DNA from: Akkermansia sp.
Lineage (GTDB): Bacteria; Verrucomicrobiota; Verrucomicrobiia; Verrucomicrobiales; Akkermansiaceae
Length of the DNA: 57,340 bases
Direction: 5' to 3'
NCBI GenBank assembly: GCA_017471985.1
Contig: JAFURE010000070.1
Coordinates: forward strand, 1-57,340
The notes beneath the pieces are model-generated. The model had not been told where the DNA came from, did no database searches, and saw only the letters and a program-made list of their open reading frames with translations. Position numbers and translations under genes: made by a program. This document shows positions 23,453-33,888 of the stretch, piece after piece; positions within the stretch are counted from its first letter, which is position 1; the number at the start of each line of letters is the position of its first letter.

Positions 23453-24994
23453 ATGAGCAACATCGTACAAGAACTTGAAGCACAGATTCGCAACGCCACA
23501 GCTGCCACCGTCAGCGAAAACGTGGGCACCATCAAAGCCATCGGTGACGGCGTGGCTCACATTGAAGGCCTGAGCAGCGCCATGCTCAATGAAATGATTG
23601 AGTTCCCCGGCGGCGTCATGGGTCTGGCCATGAACCTCGAGGAAAATGAGGTAGGTGCCGTGCTCATCGGCAACGGCAATGCCCTGAAGGAAGGCGATAC
23701 CTGCAAAACAACGGGGCGCCTGCTGCAGGTACCGGTAGGTCGTGGCCTGCTCGGACGCGTGGTGGACACTCTGGGTAACCCGCTTGACGGCAAGGGCCCC
23801 ATCACCGCAGATGCTTATTATCCGGTTGAAAAGATTGCCTCGGGCATCATTTCCCGTCAGGGTGTGAACCAGCCTGTGCAGACCGGTATTCTTCCCATCG
23901 ATGCCATGATTCCCATCGGTCGCGGCCAGCGTGAGCTCATCATCGGCGACCGCTCCACCGGCAAGACTGCCATTGCCACCGACACCATGATTTCGCAGGC
24001 TCGCCAGAATAAACTGGCAGAGGAAGGCAAGCTGCCCGGCCATCGCCCGCTCTACAGCATCTACGTCGCCATCGGTCAGAAGCGCGCCACCATCTCCCGA
24101 CTGGTTGCCAAGCTCGAGGAAAGCGGCGCCATGCCCTACAGCATCATTGTGGTAGCCAGTGCCTCCGACAGCGCCGCCATGCAGTACCTGGCTCCCTATG
24201 CCGGTTGCGCCATGGGTGAGTACTTCATGGATCAGGGTGAGGACGCCCTCATCGTGTACGATGACCTTTCCAAGCACGCCGTGGCATATCGCCAGGTATC
24301 TCTGATTCTGCGCCGTCCCTCCGGTCGCGAGGCATACCCCGGTGACGTGTTCTACCTGCACAGCCGCTTGCTGGAGCGCGCAGCCCGAATCAACTCTGAG
24401 GGTGGCCGTAAAGGCGGCTCGCTGACAGCCCTGCCCATTATTGAAACGCAGGCCGGCGACGTATCAGCCTACATTCCCACCAACGTGATTTCCATCACCG
24501 ACGGCCAGATTTTCCTCGACACAGACCTCTTCTATCAGGGTGTGCGCCCCGCCATTAACGTGGGTATCTCCGTGAGCCGCGTGGGCTCCTCTGCCCAGAC
24601 CAAGATTGTGAAGAAGCTCGCCGGTTCCGTAAAACTTGACCTGGCTCAGTTCGAAGAACTTCAGGCTTTCGCCCAGTTCGGCTCCGACCTCGATGCCAAC
24701 ACCAAGGCCAAGCTCGAGCGTGGCCGCCGCATCGTGGAGCTCTTCAAACAGGGGCAGTACGACCCCAAGAGCCTCAGCATTGAAGTGATTGACCTCTACG
24801 CCATTCAGAAGGGCTACCTCGATGACGTTCCTGTGGACAAGGTGCAGCAGGTATGCCGCGACATGGAGGAGGAAGCCACCACCAATAACCCCGATCTGAT
24901 GGCTGCCATCGAGGCCGGCAAGGAGCTGACCCCCGAAATCGATGAGAAGCTCAAGCAGTTCATGACTGCCTTCAAATCCCGCCTGACGAAGTAA
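23453..24994 (+). CDS. atpA: ATP synthase F1 subunit alpha
   Basis: A 513-aa non-catalytic nucleotide-binding subunit. The P-loop is GDRSTGKT (residues 165-172), where most alphas have GDRQTGKT; Ser168 replaces the usual Gln. The beta-barrel (about 25-95), core and C-terminal helical domain (from about 380) are complete, and the signature [17 protein letters not shown] is present, which holds the Arg finger. Standard position and length. Confidence 0.97.
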   Translation: MSNIVQELEAQIRNATAATVSENVGTIKAIGDGVAHIEGLSSAMLNEMIEFPGGVMGLAMNLEENEVGAVLIGNGNALKEGDTCKTTGRLLQVPVGRGLLGRVVDTLGNPLDGKGPITADAYYPVEKIASGIISRQGVNQPVQTGILPIDAMIPIGRGQRELIIGDRSTGKTAIATDTMISQARQNKLAEEGKLPGHRPLYSIYVAIGQKRATISRLVAKLEESGAMPYSIIVVASASDSAAMQYLAPYAGCAMGEYFMDQGEDALIVYDDLSKHAVAYRQVSLILRRPSGREAYPGDVFYLHSRLLERAARINSEGGRKGGSLTALPIIETQAGDVSAYIPTNVISITDGQIFLDTDLFYQGVRPAINVGISVSRVGSSAQTKIVKKLAGSVKLDLAQFEELQAFAQFGSDLDANTKAKLERGRRIVELFKQGQYDPKSLSIEVIDLYAIQKGYLDDVPVDKVQQVCRDMEEEATTNNPDLMAAIEAGKELTPEIDEKLKQFMTAFKSRLTK

Positions 24995-25001
24995 TCTCCC
25001 C

Positions 25002-25874
25002 ATGGCAAACCTCAGAGACATCAAGCGCCGCATTAAGTCGGTACGCAACACATCGCAGATTACCAAAGCGATGCAGATGGTTGCGTCTGCCAAAATGCGC
25101 CGCGCCCAGGAACTGGCACTCAAAGGGCGCAACTACATGAGCGCCCTCGCCCGAGTGCTCAGCCACCTGCAGGAGTCCATCAACGACGCCAACTCGCCCC
25201 TCATGGAAGAGCGCGAGAGCGGCAAGGAGCTCATTATCGTTGTGAGCACAGACCGCGGACTCTGCGGCGGCTTAAACTCCAACCTGCTCAGGGAAGTTCT
25301 GCAAACCTGCCCGCAGGAGGCAGATTACGTAACCATCGGCAATAAGCTGAACACCCAACTGGCACGTTGCGGCCGCAAGCTGGTAGCAACATTCTCGCTG
25401 GGAGATACTGCTGAGGAGTCTGAACTGAAGCCCATTTTCGACTTTGTGCGCAGCAGCTATACTGACGGCACATACAGGAATGTGAGGGTGATTTACCAGA
25501 AGTTCATCAACATCATGGTACAGCGCCCGCAGATGACAACCCTGCTCCCCATCAGCAAGGAGGAATTACTGCGAATCGCCGAACAGGATGAGGCAGATGC
25601 CACGACCGCAACAGCCCCGAACTTCCTGCTCGAACCCGGTCCCGCAGCCCTGCTCAATTCCATTCTGCCGCTCTACATCGGTCATCTGTTGGTTCAGATG
25701 ATACTCGAGGGCAAGGCCAGTGAGCAGTCTGCCCGCATGGTGGCCATGAAGGCTGCTACCGAGAACGCCAAGACTCTCATCGGCGAGCTCACGCTGGAAT
25801 ACAACAAGGCTCGTCAGACACAGATCACAAACGAACTTCTCGAAATCACCACCGCCATGAAGGCAATGGAGTAA
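25002..25874 (+). CDS. atpG: ATP synthase F1 subunit gamma
   Basis: A 290-aa rotor subunit. The N-terminal helix (M-A-N-L-R-D-I-K-R-R-I-K-S-V-R-N-T-S-Q-I) and the C-terminal helix (M-K-A-A-T-E-N-A-K-T-L-I ... Y-N-K-A-R-Q-T-Q-I-T-N-E-L-L-E-I) form the shaft inside the alpha/beta ring. The central Rossmann-like part has S-T-D-R-G-L-C-G-G-L-N. Length is usual. It starts 7 nt after atpA. Confidence 0.96.
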   Translation: MANLRDIKRRIKSVRNTSQITKAMQMVASAKMRRAQELALKGRNYMSALARVLSHLQESINDANSPLMEERESGKELIIVVSTDRGLCGGLNSNLLREVLQTCPQEADYVTIGNKLNTQLARCGRKLVATFSLGDTAEESELKPIFDFVRSSYTDGTYRNVRVIYQKFINIMVQRPQMTTLLPISKEELLRIAEQDEADATTATAPNFLLEPGPAALLNSILPLYIGHLLVQMILEGKASEQSARMVAMKAATENAKTLIGELTLEYNKARQTQITNELLEITTAMKAME

Positions 25875-25921
25875 TACCCCCCACCAACATCAATTTTCAA
25901 AATCAAAACTCTTATTTCTGA

Positions 25922-27331
<1,410 letters not shown>

Positions 27332-27336
27332 TAACC

Positions 27337-27759
27337 ATGGCTCTGCAATTCCAGATTATCACCCCGGTTCGTACTGCCCTGCAGGCGGCTGTGAGCTCCA
27401 TTCAGCTGCCGGCTGTGGCGGGTGAAATGGAGATTCTACCCGGGCATGCTGACCTCATTGCAGCTGTTGACAACGGTGAACTCATATACAAGCCGGAAAA
27501 CGGCGAGGCTCAGAGTCTCTTTGTCGGCGGCGGTTTCCTGCAGGTTGAAAATGAGAATGTGTTGCTGGTAACAGACACCGCGCTGGTGGCAGATGAGATT
27601 GACCCCTCAGCTGTTCAGGCTGCTATTGAGCGAGCTCAGACAGCCCTGCGCAACAGCGAGACTGTTCTCGGCCGCGAGGAACAGACCTATCTGGCTGCCC
27701 AGTTGGCCAAGCAGCTTGCCATGCTCGATTTCACCCGCAAGAAGAAGTCCCGCGCCTGA
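27337..27759 (+). CDS. atpC: ATP synthase F1 subunit epsilon
   Basis: A 140-aa subunit that links gamma to the c-ring and can inhibit ATP hydrolysis. The N-terminal beta-sandwich (about 1-85) has the G-E-M-E-I-L-P-G-H-A-D-L block. The C-terminal helical hairpin (about 90-130) is present, so an inhibitory arm is possible. It starts 5 nt after atpD and is the last gene before a terminator. Confidence 0.94.
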   Translation: MALQFQIITPVRTALQAAVSSIQLPAVAGEMEILPGHADLIAAVDNGELIYKPENGEAQSLFVGGGFLQVENENVLLVTDTALVADEIDPSAVQAAIERAQTALRNSETVLGREEQTYLAAQLAKQLAMLDFTRKKKSRA

Positions 27760-27782
27760 TAGGTGCTCACTCTCGAGATTTC

Positions 27783-27816
27783 AAAACGGCATGAGTTCAA
27801 CTCATGCCGTTTTTTA
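27783..27816 (+). terminator. Terminator of the ATP synthase operon
   Basis: Near-perfect inverted repeat AAAACGGCATGAGTT / AACTCATGCCGTTTT with a T-run (TTTTTT). Its A-rich left side also gives a U-tract to the convergent small gene. Confidence 0.92.
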
Positions 27817-27821
27817 TGCTA

Positions 27822-28160
27822 TCAAATGAAATAATTTACCCACAGCAGACCAACGCTGTACATGACCACCCACATGCAAAGGTATATCACCCCGAGTGTC
27901 GAGACCCCCTTTCTGCGCCACAAAGTAATGGCGTATGCCACCCAGCTCAGCAGAGTCAGCAACATTATCAACCCCATCACCAGTGCCCACACCGAATAAA
28001 AAGCTTTCACGTCACCGTTACTTACACCGGCAATGTACCAATGCCAGGTAAACATATTGAATGAACTCAGCAGGCCAATCAACAGAAATACAGGTGTCAG
28101 TATCTTCACAATGCAAATTATACACCCAACACATATTCTTATCAAGGCATTTATTTTCAT
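27822..28160 (-). CDS. Small hydrophobic membrane protein, function unknown
   Basis: A 112-aa protein starting MKINALIRIC with three long hydrophobic segments (about residues 8-34, 54-81 and 89-111) separated by short polar loops (WYIAGVSNGDVK, RRKGVS). No motif recognised. The start at 28160 is chosen because the sequence upstream of it in the same frame is the antisense of the M16 gene. A weak promoter (TTGTAG, 16 bp, TACGAG) would place transcription start close to the ATG. It converges on the ATP synthase operon and diverges from the protease gene. Confidence 0.6.
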   Translation of the reverse strand: MKINALIRICVGCIICIVKILTPVFLLIGLLSSFNMFTWHWYIAGVSNGDVKAFYSVWALVMGLIMLLTLLSWVAYAITLWRRKGVSTLGVIYLCMWVVMYSVGLLWVNYFI

Positions 28161-28210
28161 ACAAGCCTCGTAGGATTTGTGACATAATCTACAAATTTCT
28201 GAAAGAAAGT

Positions 28211-28239
28211 TCGACAAGTGAGCGGAAATATGGTAGCAT
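28211..28239 (+). promoter_or_regulatory. Promoter of the M16 fusion gene
   Basis: -35 TCGACA (28211-28216), 17-bp spacer, -10 TAGCAT (28234-28239), 17 nt before the ATG at 28257. An in-frame GTG at 28218 lies inside the promoter and is not the start. Confidence 0.6.
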
Positions 28240-28256
28240 GTCGGCAAGTAAATTTT

Positions 28257-31200
28257 ATGAAAACGAGCACAACATCCGCCATACTGGGGCTGGCCTTCAC
28301 GGTCACGCCGTTGTTTGCACAGGCTCCGGCCACAGCAGAACAACCGCAAGAAGCAATAGCTCAGAATGCAGTCGAGCAGAGAGAGCTGGTGCGCGACCCT
28401 CAGATTGTCAGCGGTAAGCTGGAAAACGGGTTGACCTACATCATACGCCCCACGACTGAGCCGGCAGGTCGCGCAAGCGTACGCCTTTACGTCGCCACCG
28501 GTTCTCTGGATGAACAGGCAGAAACCAGCGGTATATCCCACTTCCTTGAGCACATGGTATTCAACGGCAGCCGCACCTTTGAACGCGGCGAGCTGATTCC
28601 CACCATGCAGAAGCTCGGTCTCGGTTTTGGCGGCGATGCCAACGCCTACACCGGCCTGGAACAGACGGTCTACATGCTTGACCTGCCGAACCTGCAGGAC
28701 GAGACGGTAAACTTTGCCTTCACCATCATGCGAGACTTTGCCGATGGCGCCACACTGGCAGATGAAGCCATTGACCACGAGCGTGGCATCATTGTCAGCG
28801 AGCTCAAGAGCCGTGATTCTGAGAGTTATCGCACCACACTTGCCCTGATTGACCAACTTGCGGAGGGCACCCGTATTGCCTCATTCATGCCTATCGGCAA
28901 GGAGGAAGTAATTCGTAATGCCCCCTACGAATTGTTCCGCAAGTACTATCGCGAGAACTATGTCCCCGAGCGCATGACCGTGGTCGTAACCGGTGATTTT
29001 GACCCGGCCACAGCAGAAAGCTGGGTACGAAAGCACTTTGACAGCATGGTTGCCACCCCAGCTCCCACCCGCCCGGACAACGGCAAGCTCACTAACCTCG
29101 GGCCAAGCGATAAGCTCATACCCAACAGCGAGCAGGCCAATGTGAGTGTGATGGCATCTGTCGTAAAGCCCTGGCAGTATGAAGCCGATACCTTTGAGAA
29201 CCGTGTGAAGAACTTCCCGCTGGAGCTGGCCTGCCGCATGCTCAACAACCGCCTGAGCCGCATAGCCCGCAAGGCAGATGCCCCCATCCTGGCAGCCGAT
29301 GTATCTGAAAGCGAGCTTTTCCACATGGCTGACACCTTCGGGTTCTCCCTCACATCTACTCCCGATAAATGGAAAGTAGCACTCATCACCGTGGAACAGG
29401 AACTGCGAAAGGCCATTGAATACGGATTCGAGCCTCACGAGTATCAGGAGACTCTTTCGGCCATAGCTTCCGGCATAACGCATGCCACCCAATCCTGGGA
29501 GACGGTCCCCGCCCCCAGCATGGCCAATAACCTGATTGAATGCCTGAAGAGCGACAGCGTGCCCACCACCCCGGCAGAAGATATGCGCGTGTTCAGGGCT
29601 GCCGTTGAGTATCTGTCTGCCAATCCGGACTGCTGCCGCCAGGCATTGAAAGAGGCCTTCGACTATTCCCGAGTCAAGCTCACCATGTCCGGCGCTCTTC
29701 CTGAGGGTACGACCACGGAATCTCTGCGTGGCACATTCAACGAATCTGCCGCCACCCCCGTGCAGAAGCCCGAACTGAAGGCCGCCCGCCCCTTTGCCTA
29801 TGACCACATCGGCGAACCCGGGCAGATTGTAAAGCAAGAGTACATTGAGGATTTGGGCGTAACCACGCTGACCCTCTCCAACGGTATTCGCGTGAACCTC
29901 AAGCCGGTGGACTTCCGCAAAGGTGGTCTTACTGTAAGCGCCGCTATCGATGGCGGCAGCATGCACATGCCCATCAAGCCCGGACTTGGCATGGTCGTGA
30001 GTAACCTCATGAGCATGAGCGGTCTGGCCGAGCACGACATCGATGAGCTCAAGCGCATCATGATGGGGCACAATGTTGACCTGAACTTCGGCGTAAGCGA
30101 CTGCCGCTACACCGTTTCCGGCGGTACCACTCAGGAGGACCTGGAGCTGCAGTGCAAGCTCATTGTGGCCAATATCCTGCACCCCGGCTACAAGCAGGAT
30201 GCCCTCGCCCTCATGCACAGCAAGCTCCCCGGCTTCTATCGCCGCCTGTCCACCACTCCCGATGGTGCCTATACCATGCAGTCAGCGAAAGCACTTTACG
30301 GCAATGACCCCCGCTTCAACATCCCCACCATGGAAGAGCTCATGGCTGTGACCGTGGACGATGTTAAGGCTGCGGTCGAGCCATTCCTGCAGAAGGGTGC
30401 AATGGAGGTGACGCTCGTGGGTGATTTTGACCTTGCAGCCACACTGCCCATCATCGAGCGCACCTTCGGCGCCATGCCTGCACGCAACACCGAGTTCACT
30501 GAGCCCACAGCCGAGCAGCGCTCCATCAACATTCAGCCCTGGGGACAGCGCAAGTTCTTCCCCTACCCGACTCAGCTCGACAAGACAATCGTCACCCACG
30601 TACGCCCGGCCGGTAATGGTATGGATCGCCATCGTAACCGCCGCCTGACCGTGCTGAGCTCGATTGTACGCGCCAAGCTGTTCGATGGTATACGTGCCGA
30701 AATGGGTGAGACTTACTCCCCCTCCGTACGACTCGAAGTCAATCAGGAGTACGCCAACGCAGCCACCATTGTCACAGCCAGTGCCGGTGTGAAGGGCAAC
30801 CGAGAGAAAGTGAGTGCCGCCATGGATTGCATTCTTACCGACATCGGCAAGGGTAACATCACGCAGGAGGACTTTGACTGCGCTATCCGCCCCCTCATCT
30901 CCTCCACCGAGAAGAGCCTGCGCCAGAACGGATTCTGGTGTGGAAGTCTGGCCGCCCTGCAGAGCGATCCCGAGCAGGCTGACCTCATCCGTGACCTGCT
31001 GCCCGACCTGCGCTCCATCACACTCGAAGAAATTCAGGAGCTGGCCAGGGAAATCTTTGGCAAGGACAACGCTAACTTCTACTTCACCGTGCCGCAGGAT
31101 GCCGTTCCCTCACAGGAACCGGCACCTGCAGTAGATTCCGAGCCCGCAGCCGAGACGACAGCTCCGGTTGCCCCTCAGGCGCCCGAAGCAGCTAAAGCAG

Positions 31201-32627
31201 GCAAAGGTGCTGAAATGGGATACACTGTTCTCACCACAATAGCAACGGCTCAGCTCCCTGAGTGGCAACAGGTGATTGCTGCACTCGTCAACAAATACCC
31301 CGGGGCCGAAGTTGTGGCAGTGGATGCTATTACTGAGGAGAACGTCGCTCAGGCACTGCGCACAGTCGGTGCACGCTATGCTGCCGCAGTACTCCGCCCC
31401 GAGGAAATCGGCCGCGAGACCGTCAACCACCTGCACCGCGCCACACGTAAGCTCGATGATGATATGTGGGGCGACTGCATCTGGGGCATTGTCACCGGTT
31501 ACACCGCAGCAGATGCCCTGCGCATTGCCAGGGATGACACCCCGCTCGTCATTAAGCGTGTACTGGGTACCACGAATGTCGGCTGGCACCCCTTCGAGTA
31601 CAGCTACTGCATCACCGACTGGACGAATGCCCCCGTACTCGAACAGGAAGGCTATACTGAGCCCACGTCCACCACCTACGGCAAAGACACACCTCAGGGG
31701 CAACAGGGCCTGCAGGGGCTCTTCGCCGAGCGCCTTAGCAATGCGCGTAGCCAGATGGTTGTGAGCTCCAGCCACGCTACTCAGTTCAATCTCGAGATGC
31801 CTTTCTCCCGGGGGCTCATCTTCCCCTACGCAAACCGCTTCTACCAACTGAATCAGGGGGAGCTCTATGACTTCGGACGCCCGCTCCACAATGCCCTGCG
31901 CGGTAATACCAAGCGGCTTGCAGAGCTTGCAGAAAAGAAGAAAGACACCGTCATTGAGCCCGATGGGCAGACTCGAGTGTGGATAGCCGCCGGCAACTGC
32001 CTGTTCGGCAATGCTCAAAATAGCCCCCACAGTATGGCAGTCACAGCACTCTCTGCCTACACCTGCAATCAGGTGGTTGGGTACACCGTTCCCTCATGGT
32101 ACGGCGCAGGCGGCTGGGGCACCCTCGGCTCCTTCGTTGATATGGCAGACAACACGACTCTGGCTGAGGCCTGGTACCTCAATAACCAGTTTATTCTGCA
32201 TAGCACTCAGCAGCTCCATCCGGCACTTCTGAATGTGTCATTCAACGGTGAAGGAATGGACTACAATTTCCACCGCACTATCATGTCAACCGGCGTTCCC
32301 GAAAATGCCGAGAACTTCAGGGATATCTTCGGTCTGGTGCATGACCGCGATGTTGTGGCATTCTACGGCGACCCGGCCTGGTCTGCCACCGTCGACTGCA
32401 GCCACTCACCCCGCGCGCTCTCCGTGCAGTGGCAGGGTGACAAAACGGTAACGATTACAGCCAATCGAGATTACAAAGGCCGACTGGGTATATGGTTCCC
32501 CACTCCCGCCACCGGCAAGGATTCCACCAGCTGCGATGCTCCCGAAGCTGTCTATACCGACGACTTCCTTCTCTTCCCCGAGCTGGAGCTGAAGAAGGGA
32601 GAAACAAAGACAGTCAACATCAAATAA
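28257..32627 (+). CDS. Secreted M16 zinc peptidase fused to a cysteine-peptidase-like C-terminal domain
   Basis: A 1456-aa exported protein (signal MKTSTTSAILGLAFTVTPLF, cut near AQA). Residues about 45-940 are two M16 halves. The first has the inverted zinc motif H95-F-L-E98-H99 with Glu175 and Glu182 further on, so it should be an active pitrilysin-like peptidase. The second half (from about 540) lacks HxxEH, as usual for the partner half. A Pro/Ala/Glu linker (about 950-985) leads to a roughly 470-residue domain. That domain carries W-G-I-V-T-G-Y, S-S-S-H-A-T (His1173) and A-A-G-N-C (Cys1248). The His and Cys blocks look like the dyad of clan CD (gingipain-like) cysteine peptidases; this is inference. 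Likely a large periplasmic or surface protease. It is transcribed alone. Confidence 0.8.
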   Translation: MKTSTTSAILGLAFTVTPLFAQAPATAEQPQEAIAQNAVEQRELVRDPQIVSGKLENGLTYIIRPTTEPAGRASVRLYVATGSLDEQAETSGISHFLEHMVFNGSRTFERGELIPTMQKLGLGFGGDANAYTGLEQTVYMLDLPNLQDETVNFAFTIMRDFADGATLADEAIDHERGIIVSELKSRDSESYRTTLALIDQLAEGTRIASFMPIGKEEVIRNAPYELFRKYYRENYVPERMTVVVTGDFDPATAESWVRKHFDSMVATPAPTRPDNGKLTNLGPSDKLIPNSEQANVSVMASVVKPWQYEADTFENRVKNFPLELACRMLNNRLSRIARKADAPILAADVSESELFHMADTFGFSLTSTPDKWKVALITVEQELRKAIEYGFEPHEYQETLSAIASGITHATQSWETVPAPSMANNLIECLKSDSVPTTPAEDMRVFRAAVEYLSANPDCCRQALKEAFDYSRVKLTMSGALPEGTTTESLRGTFNESAATPVQKPELKAARPFAYDHIGEPGQIVKQEYIEDLGVTTLTLSNGIRVNLKPVDFRKGGLTVSAAIDGGSMHMPIKPGLGMVVSNLMSMSGLAEHDIDELKRIMMGHNVDLNFGVSDCRYTVSGGTTQEDLELQCKLIVANILHPGYKQDALALMHSKLPGFYRRLSTTPDGAYTMQSAKALYGNDPRFNIPTMEELMAVTVDDVKAAVEPFLQKGAMEVTLVGDFDLAATLPIIERTFGAMPARNTEFTEPTAEQRSINIQPWGQRKFFPYPTQLDKTIVTHVRPAGNGMDRHRNRRLTVLSSIVRAKLFDGIRAEMGETYSPSVRLEVNQEYANAATIVTASAGVKGNREKVSAAMDCILTDIGKGNITQEDFDCAIRPLISSTEKSLRQNGFWCGSLAALQSDPEQADLIRDLLPDLRSITLEEIQELAREIFGKDNANFYFTVPQDAVPSQEPAPAVDSEPAAETTAPVAPQAPEAAKAGKGAEMGYTVLTTIATAQLPEWQQVIAALVNKYPGAEVVAVDAITEENVAQALRTVGARYAAAVLRPEEIGRETVNHLHRATRKLDDDMWGDCIWGIVTGYTAADALRIARDDTPLVIKRVLGTTNVGWHPFEYSYCITDWTNAPVLEQEGYTEPTSTTYGKDTPQGQQGLQGLFAERLSNARSQMVVSSSHATQFNLEMPFSRGLIFPYANRFYQLNQGELYDFGRPLHNALRGNTKRLAELAEKKKDTVIEPDGQTRVWIAAGNCLFGNAQNSPHSMAVTALSAYTCNQVVGYTVPSWYGAGGWGTLGSFVDMADNTTLAEAWYLNNQFILHSTQQLHPALLNVSFNGEGMDYNFHRTIMSTGVPENAENFRDIFGLVHDRDVVAFYGDPAWSATVDCSHSPRALSVQWQGDKTVTITANRDYKGRLGIWFPTPATGKDSTSCDAPEAVYTDDFLLFPELELKKGETKTVNIK

Positions 32628-32633
32628 CGTAAC

Positions 32634-32664
32634 AAAAAGGACCGGGCAACCGGTCCTTTTTTTA
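32634..32664. terminator. Terminator after the M16 fusion gene
   Basis: Perfect inverted repeat AAAAAGGACCGG / CCGGTCCTTTTT with a 4-nt GCAA loop and a long T-run. The A-run on the left also serves the convergent adaptor gene. Confidence 0.92.
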
Positions 32665-33777
32665 TAACTTTTCCACGTTCAGCTTTGCGCGTCCCTCAGC
32701 TGCCATAAGTGCCTGCTGAGTGCCGTTGACCACAATGGTATCCTGAGGCGACAGATTTCCCTGCACCGCGACCAGACCACCCCTCTGCAGACCGGTTACG
32801 ACAGGAACGGTACGAACGTTACCTTTCTCATTTATAACCAGCACCATGTTAGTACCCTGTATACTGACCACAGCACCCACCGGGATTAACAGGGCATCCT
32901 TCTGCTCCGCAACCTGAGCCCTCACCCTCACAAACATGCCGGGCCTCAACAGCTCATCGGGGTTTGGGGTGCGGGCATCAAGCAGCAGAGAATCGGTTCC
33001 GGTAATCACCGAATTGTCCACCCCCTCGATAGTTGCCGGGTACTGATAGGGGCTCCCATCAGGTAATAATATCTGTACCTTGGCTCCGGGATGCAGAGCA
33101 CCGTTTACACCGCCCTGTTTCAACCAATCCTGCGAGCTGATGCTGAATTGAATGCGGATAGGATTCACCTGCTTAATGACAACCATGGGGCTGCCGCCCG
33201 GGGCAACATAACTGCCGATGTCTGCCTCGGCAAAGCCGGCGATTCCATCGATAGGCGATTTCAACACGCAGTAGCCCAGATTTGTCTCCGCCTGATCAGC
33301 AGCAGCTTTTGCTGCTGCCAGAGCCGCCTGAGCCGCACTGAGCTGTTGTTGAGCATCGGTATAGGTCTGGCGGGAAATAGCGCCACTTCTGACCAGTGGT
33401 TCATTGTATTCCAAGTGCTGCGCGGCCTCCTTCTCAGTGGCCAGTGCCTGCTGCTCACGTTGTTCCGCCTCGGCAAGAGCCTGTTCATAGCGCGTTGGGT
33501 CAATTCGGTAGAGAACCTGCCCTGTCTTCACGTTCTGACCGTTGCTGAACAAGCGTTCCGTCACATAGCCACTCACCTGTGGCAGCACTGCGGCACTTAC
33601 CATACCTTGCAGGCGGCCCACCCACTCGCGGTGCTCTGTCACTGAGCCTACTTGCGGGTGAGCCACCCGTACCGTGTATTCCGGCAACTGCGCAGCGGCT
33701 GACTGCTGCCCGCCATCCTCGCCACAAGCTATGAGCAGCAGCGCCGCCGTCGCAGAAATTGTCATTTTCCTCCACAT
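32662..33777 (-). CDS. RND efflux periplasmic adaptor (AcrA/MexA-type lipoprotein), orphan
   Basis: A 371-aa membrane fusion protein. The signal MWRKMTISATAALLLIAC has a lipobox (Cys18). Adaptor domains follow in order: barrel-sandwich with Q-V-S-G-Y-V and the lipoyl-like I-D-G-I-A-G-F half; a helical hairpin (about 90-175, A-E-A-E-Q-R-E-Q-Q-A-L-A ... A-A-D-Q-A-E-T-N-L); a beta-barrel (about 215-290); and a membrane-proximal part. It should link an RND pump to an outer-membrane channel. No acrB- or tolC-type gene is adjacent. The start is uncertain (33777 chosen; a TTG at 33816 would add 13 residues). Confidence 0.85.
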   Translation of the reverse strand: MWRKMTISATAALLLIACGEDGGQQSAAAQLPEYTVRVAHPQVGSVTEHREWVGRLQGMVSAAVLPQVSGYVTERLFSNGQNVKTGQVLYRIDPTRYEQALAEAEQREQQALATEKEAAQHLEYNEPLVRSGAISRQTYTDAQQQLSAAQAALAAAKAAADQAETNLGYCVLKSPIDGIAGFAEADIGSYVAPGGSPMVVIKQVNPIRIQFSISSQDWLKQGGVNGALHPGAKVQILLPDGSPYQYPATIEGVDNSVITGTDSLLLDARTPNPDELLRPGMFVRVRAQVAEQKDALLIPVGAVVSIQGTNMVLVINEKGNVRTVPVVTGLQRGGLVAVQGNLSPQDTIVVNGTQQALMAAEGRAKLNVEKL

Positions 33778-33848
33778 CACATCATGTGTGACGCACCGAG
33801 AACGGCTTTTTTTCAAAAACAGGAATCACAAACAATTTCAGCCTGTTT

Positions 33849-33877
33849 TTGCACATAAAGAGCCGACATGCTATCTC
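33849..33877 (+). promoter_or_regulatory. Promoter of the glutamate decarboxylase gene
   Basis: -35 TTGCAC (33849-33854), 17-bp spacer, -10 TATCTC (33872-33877), 11 nt before the ATG at 33889. The -35 is good, the -10 weaker. Confidence 0.5.
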
Positions 33878-33888
33878 ACCCGATAACC

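Noticed and set aside
27822-28856. 344-aa minus-strand frame
   Set aside because: Only the last 112 residues (from 28160) look real. The upstream part is antisense to the M16 protease gene.
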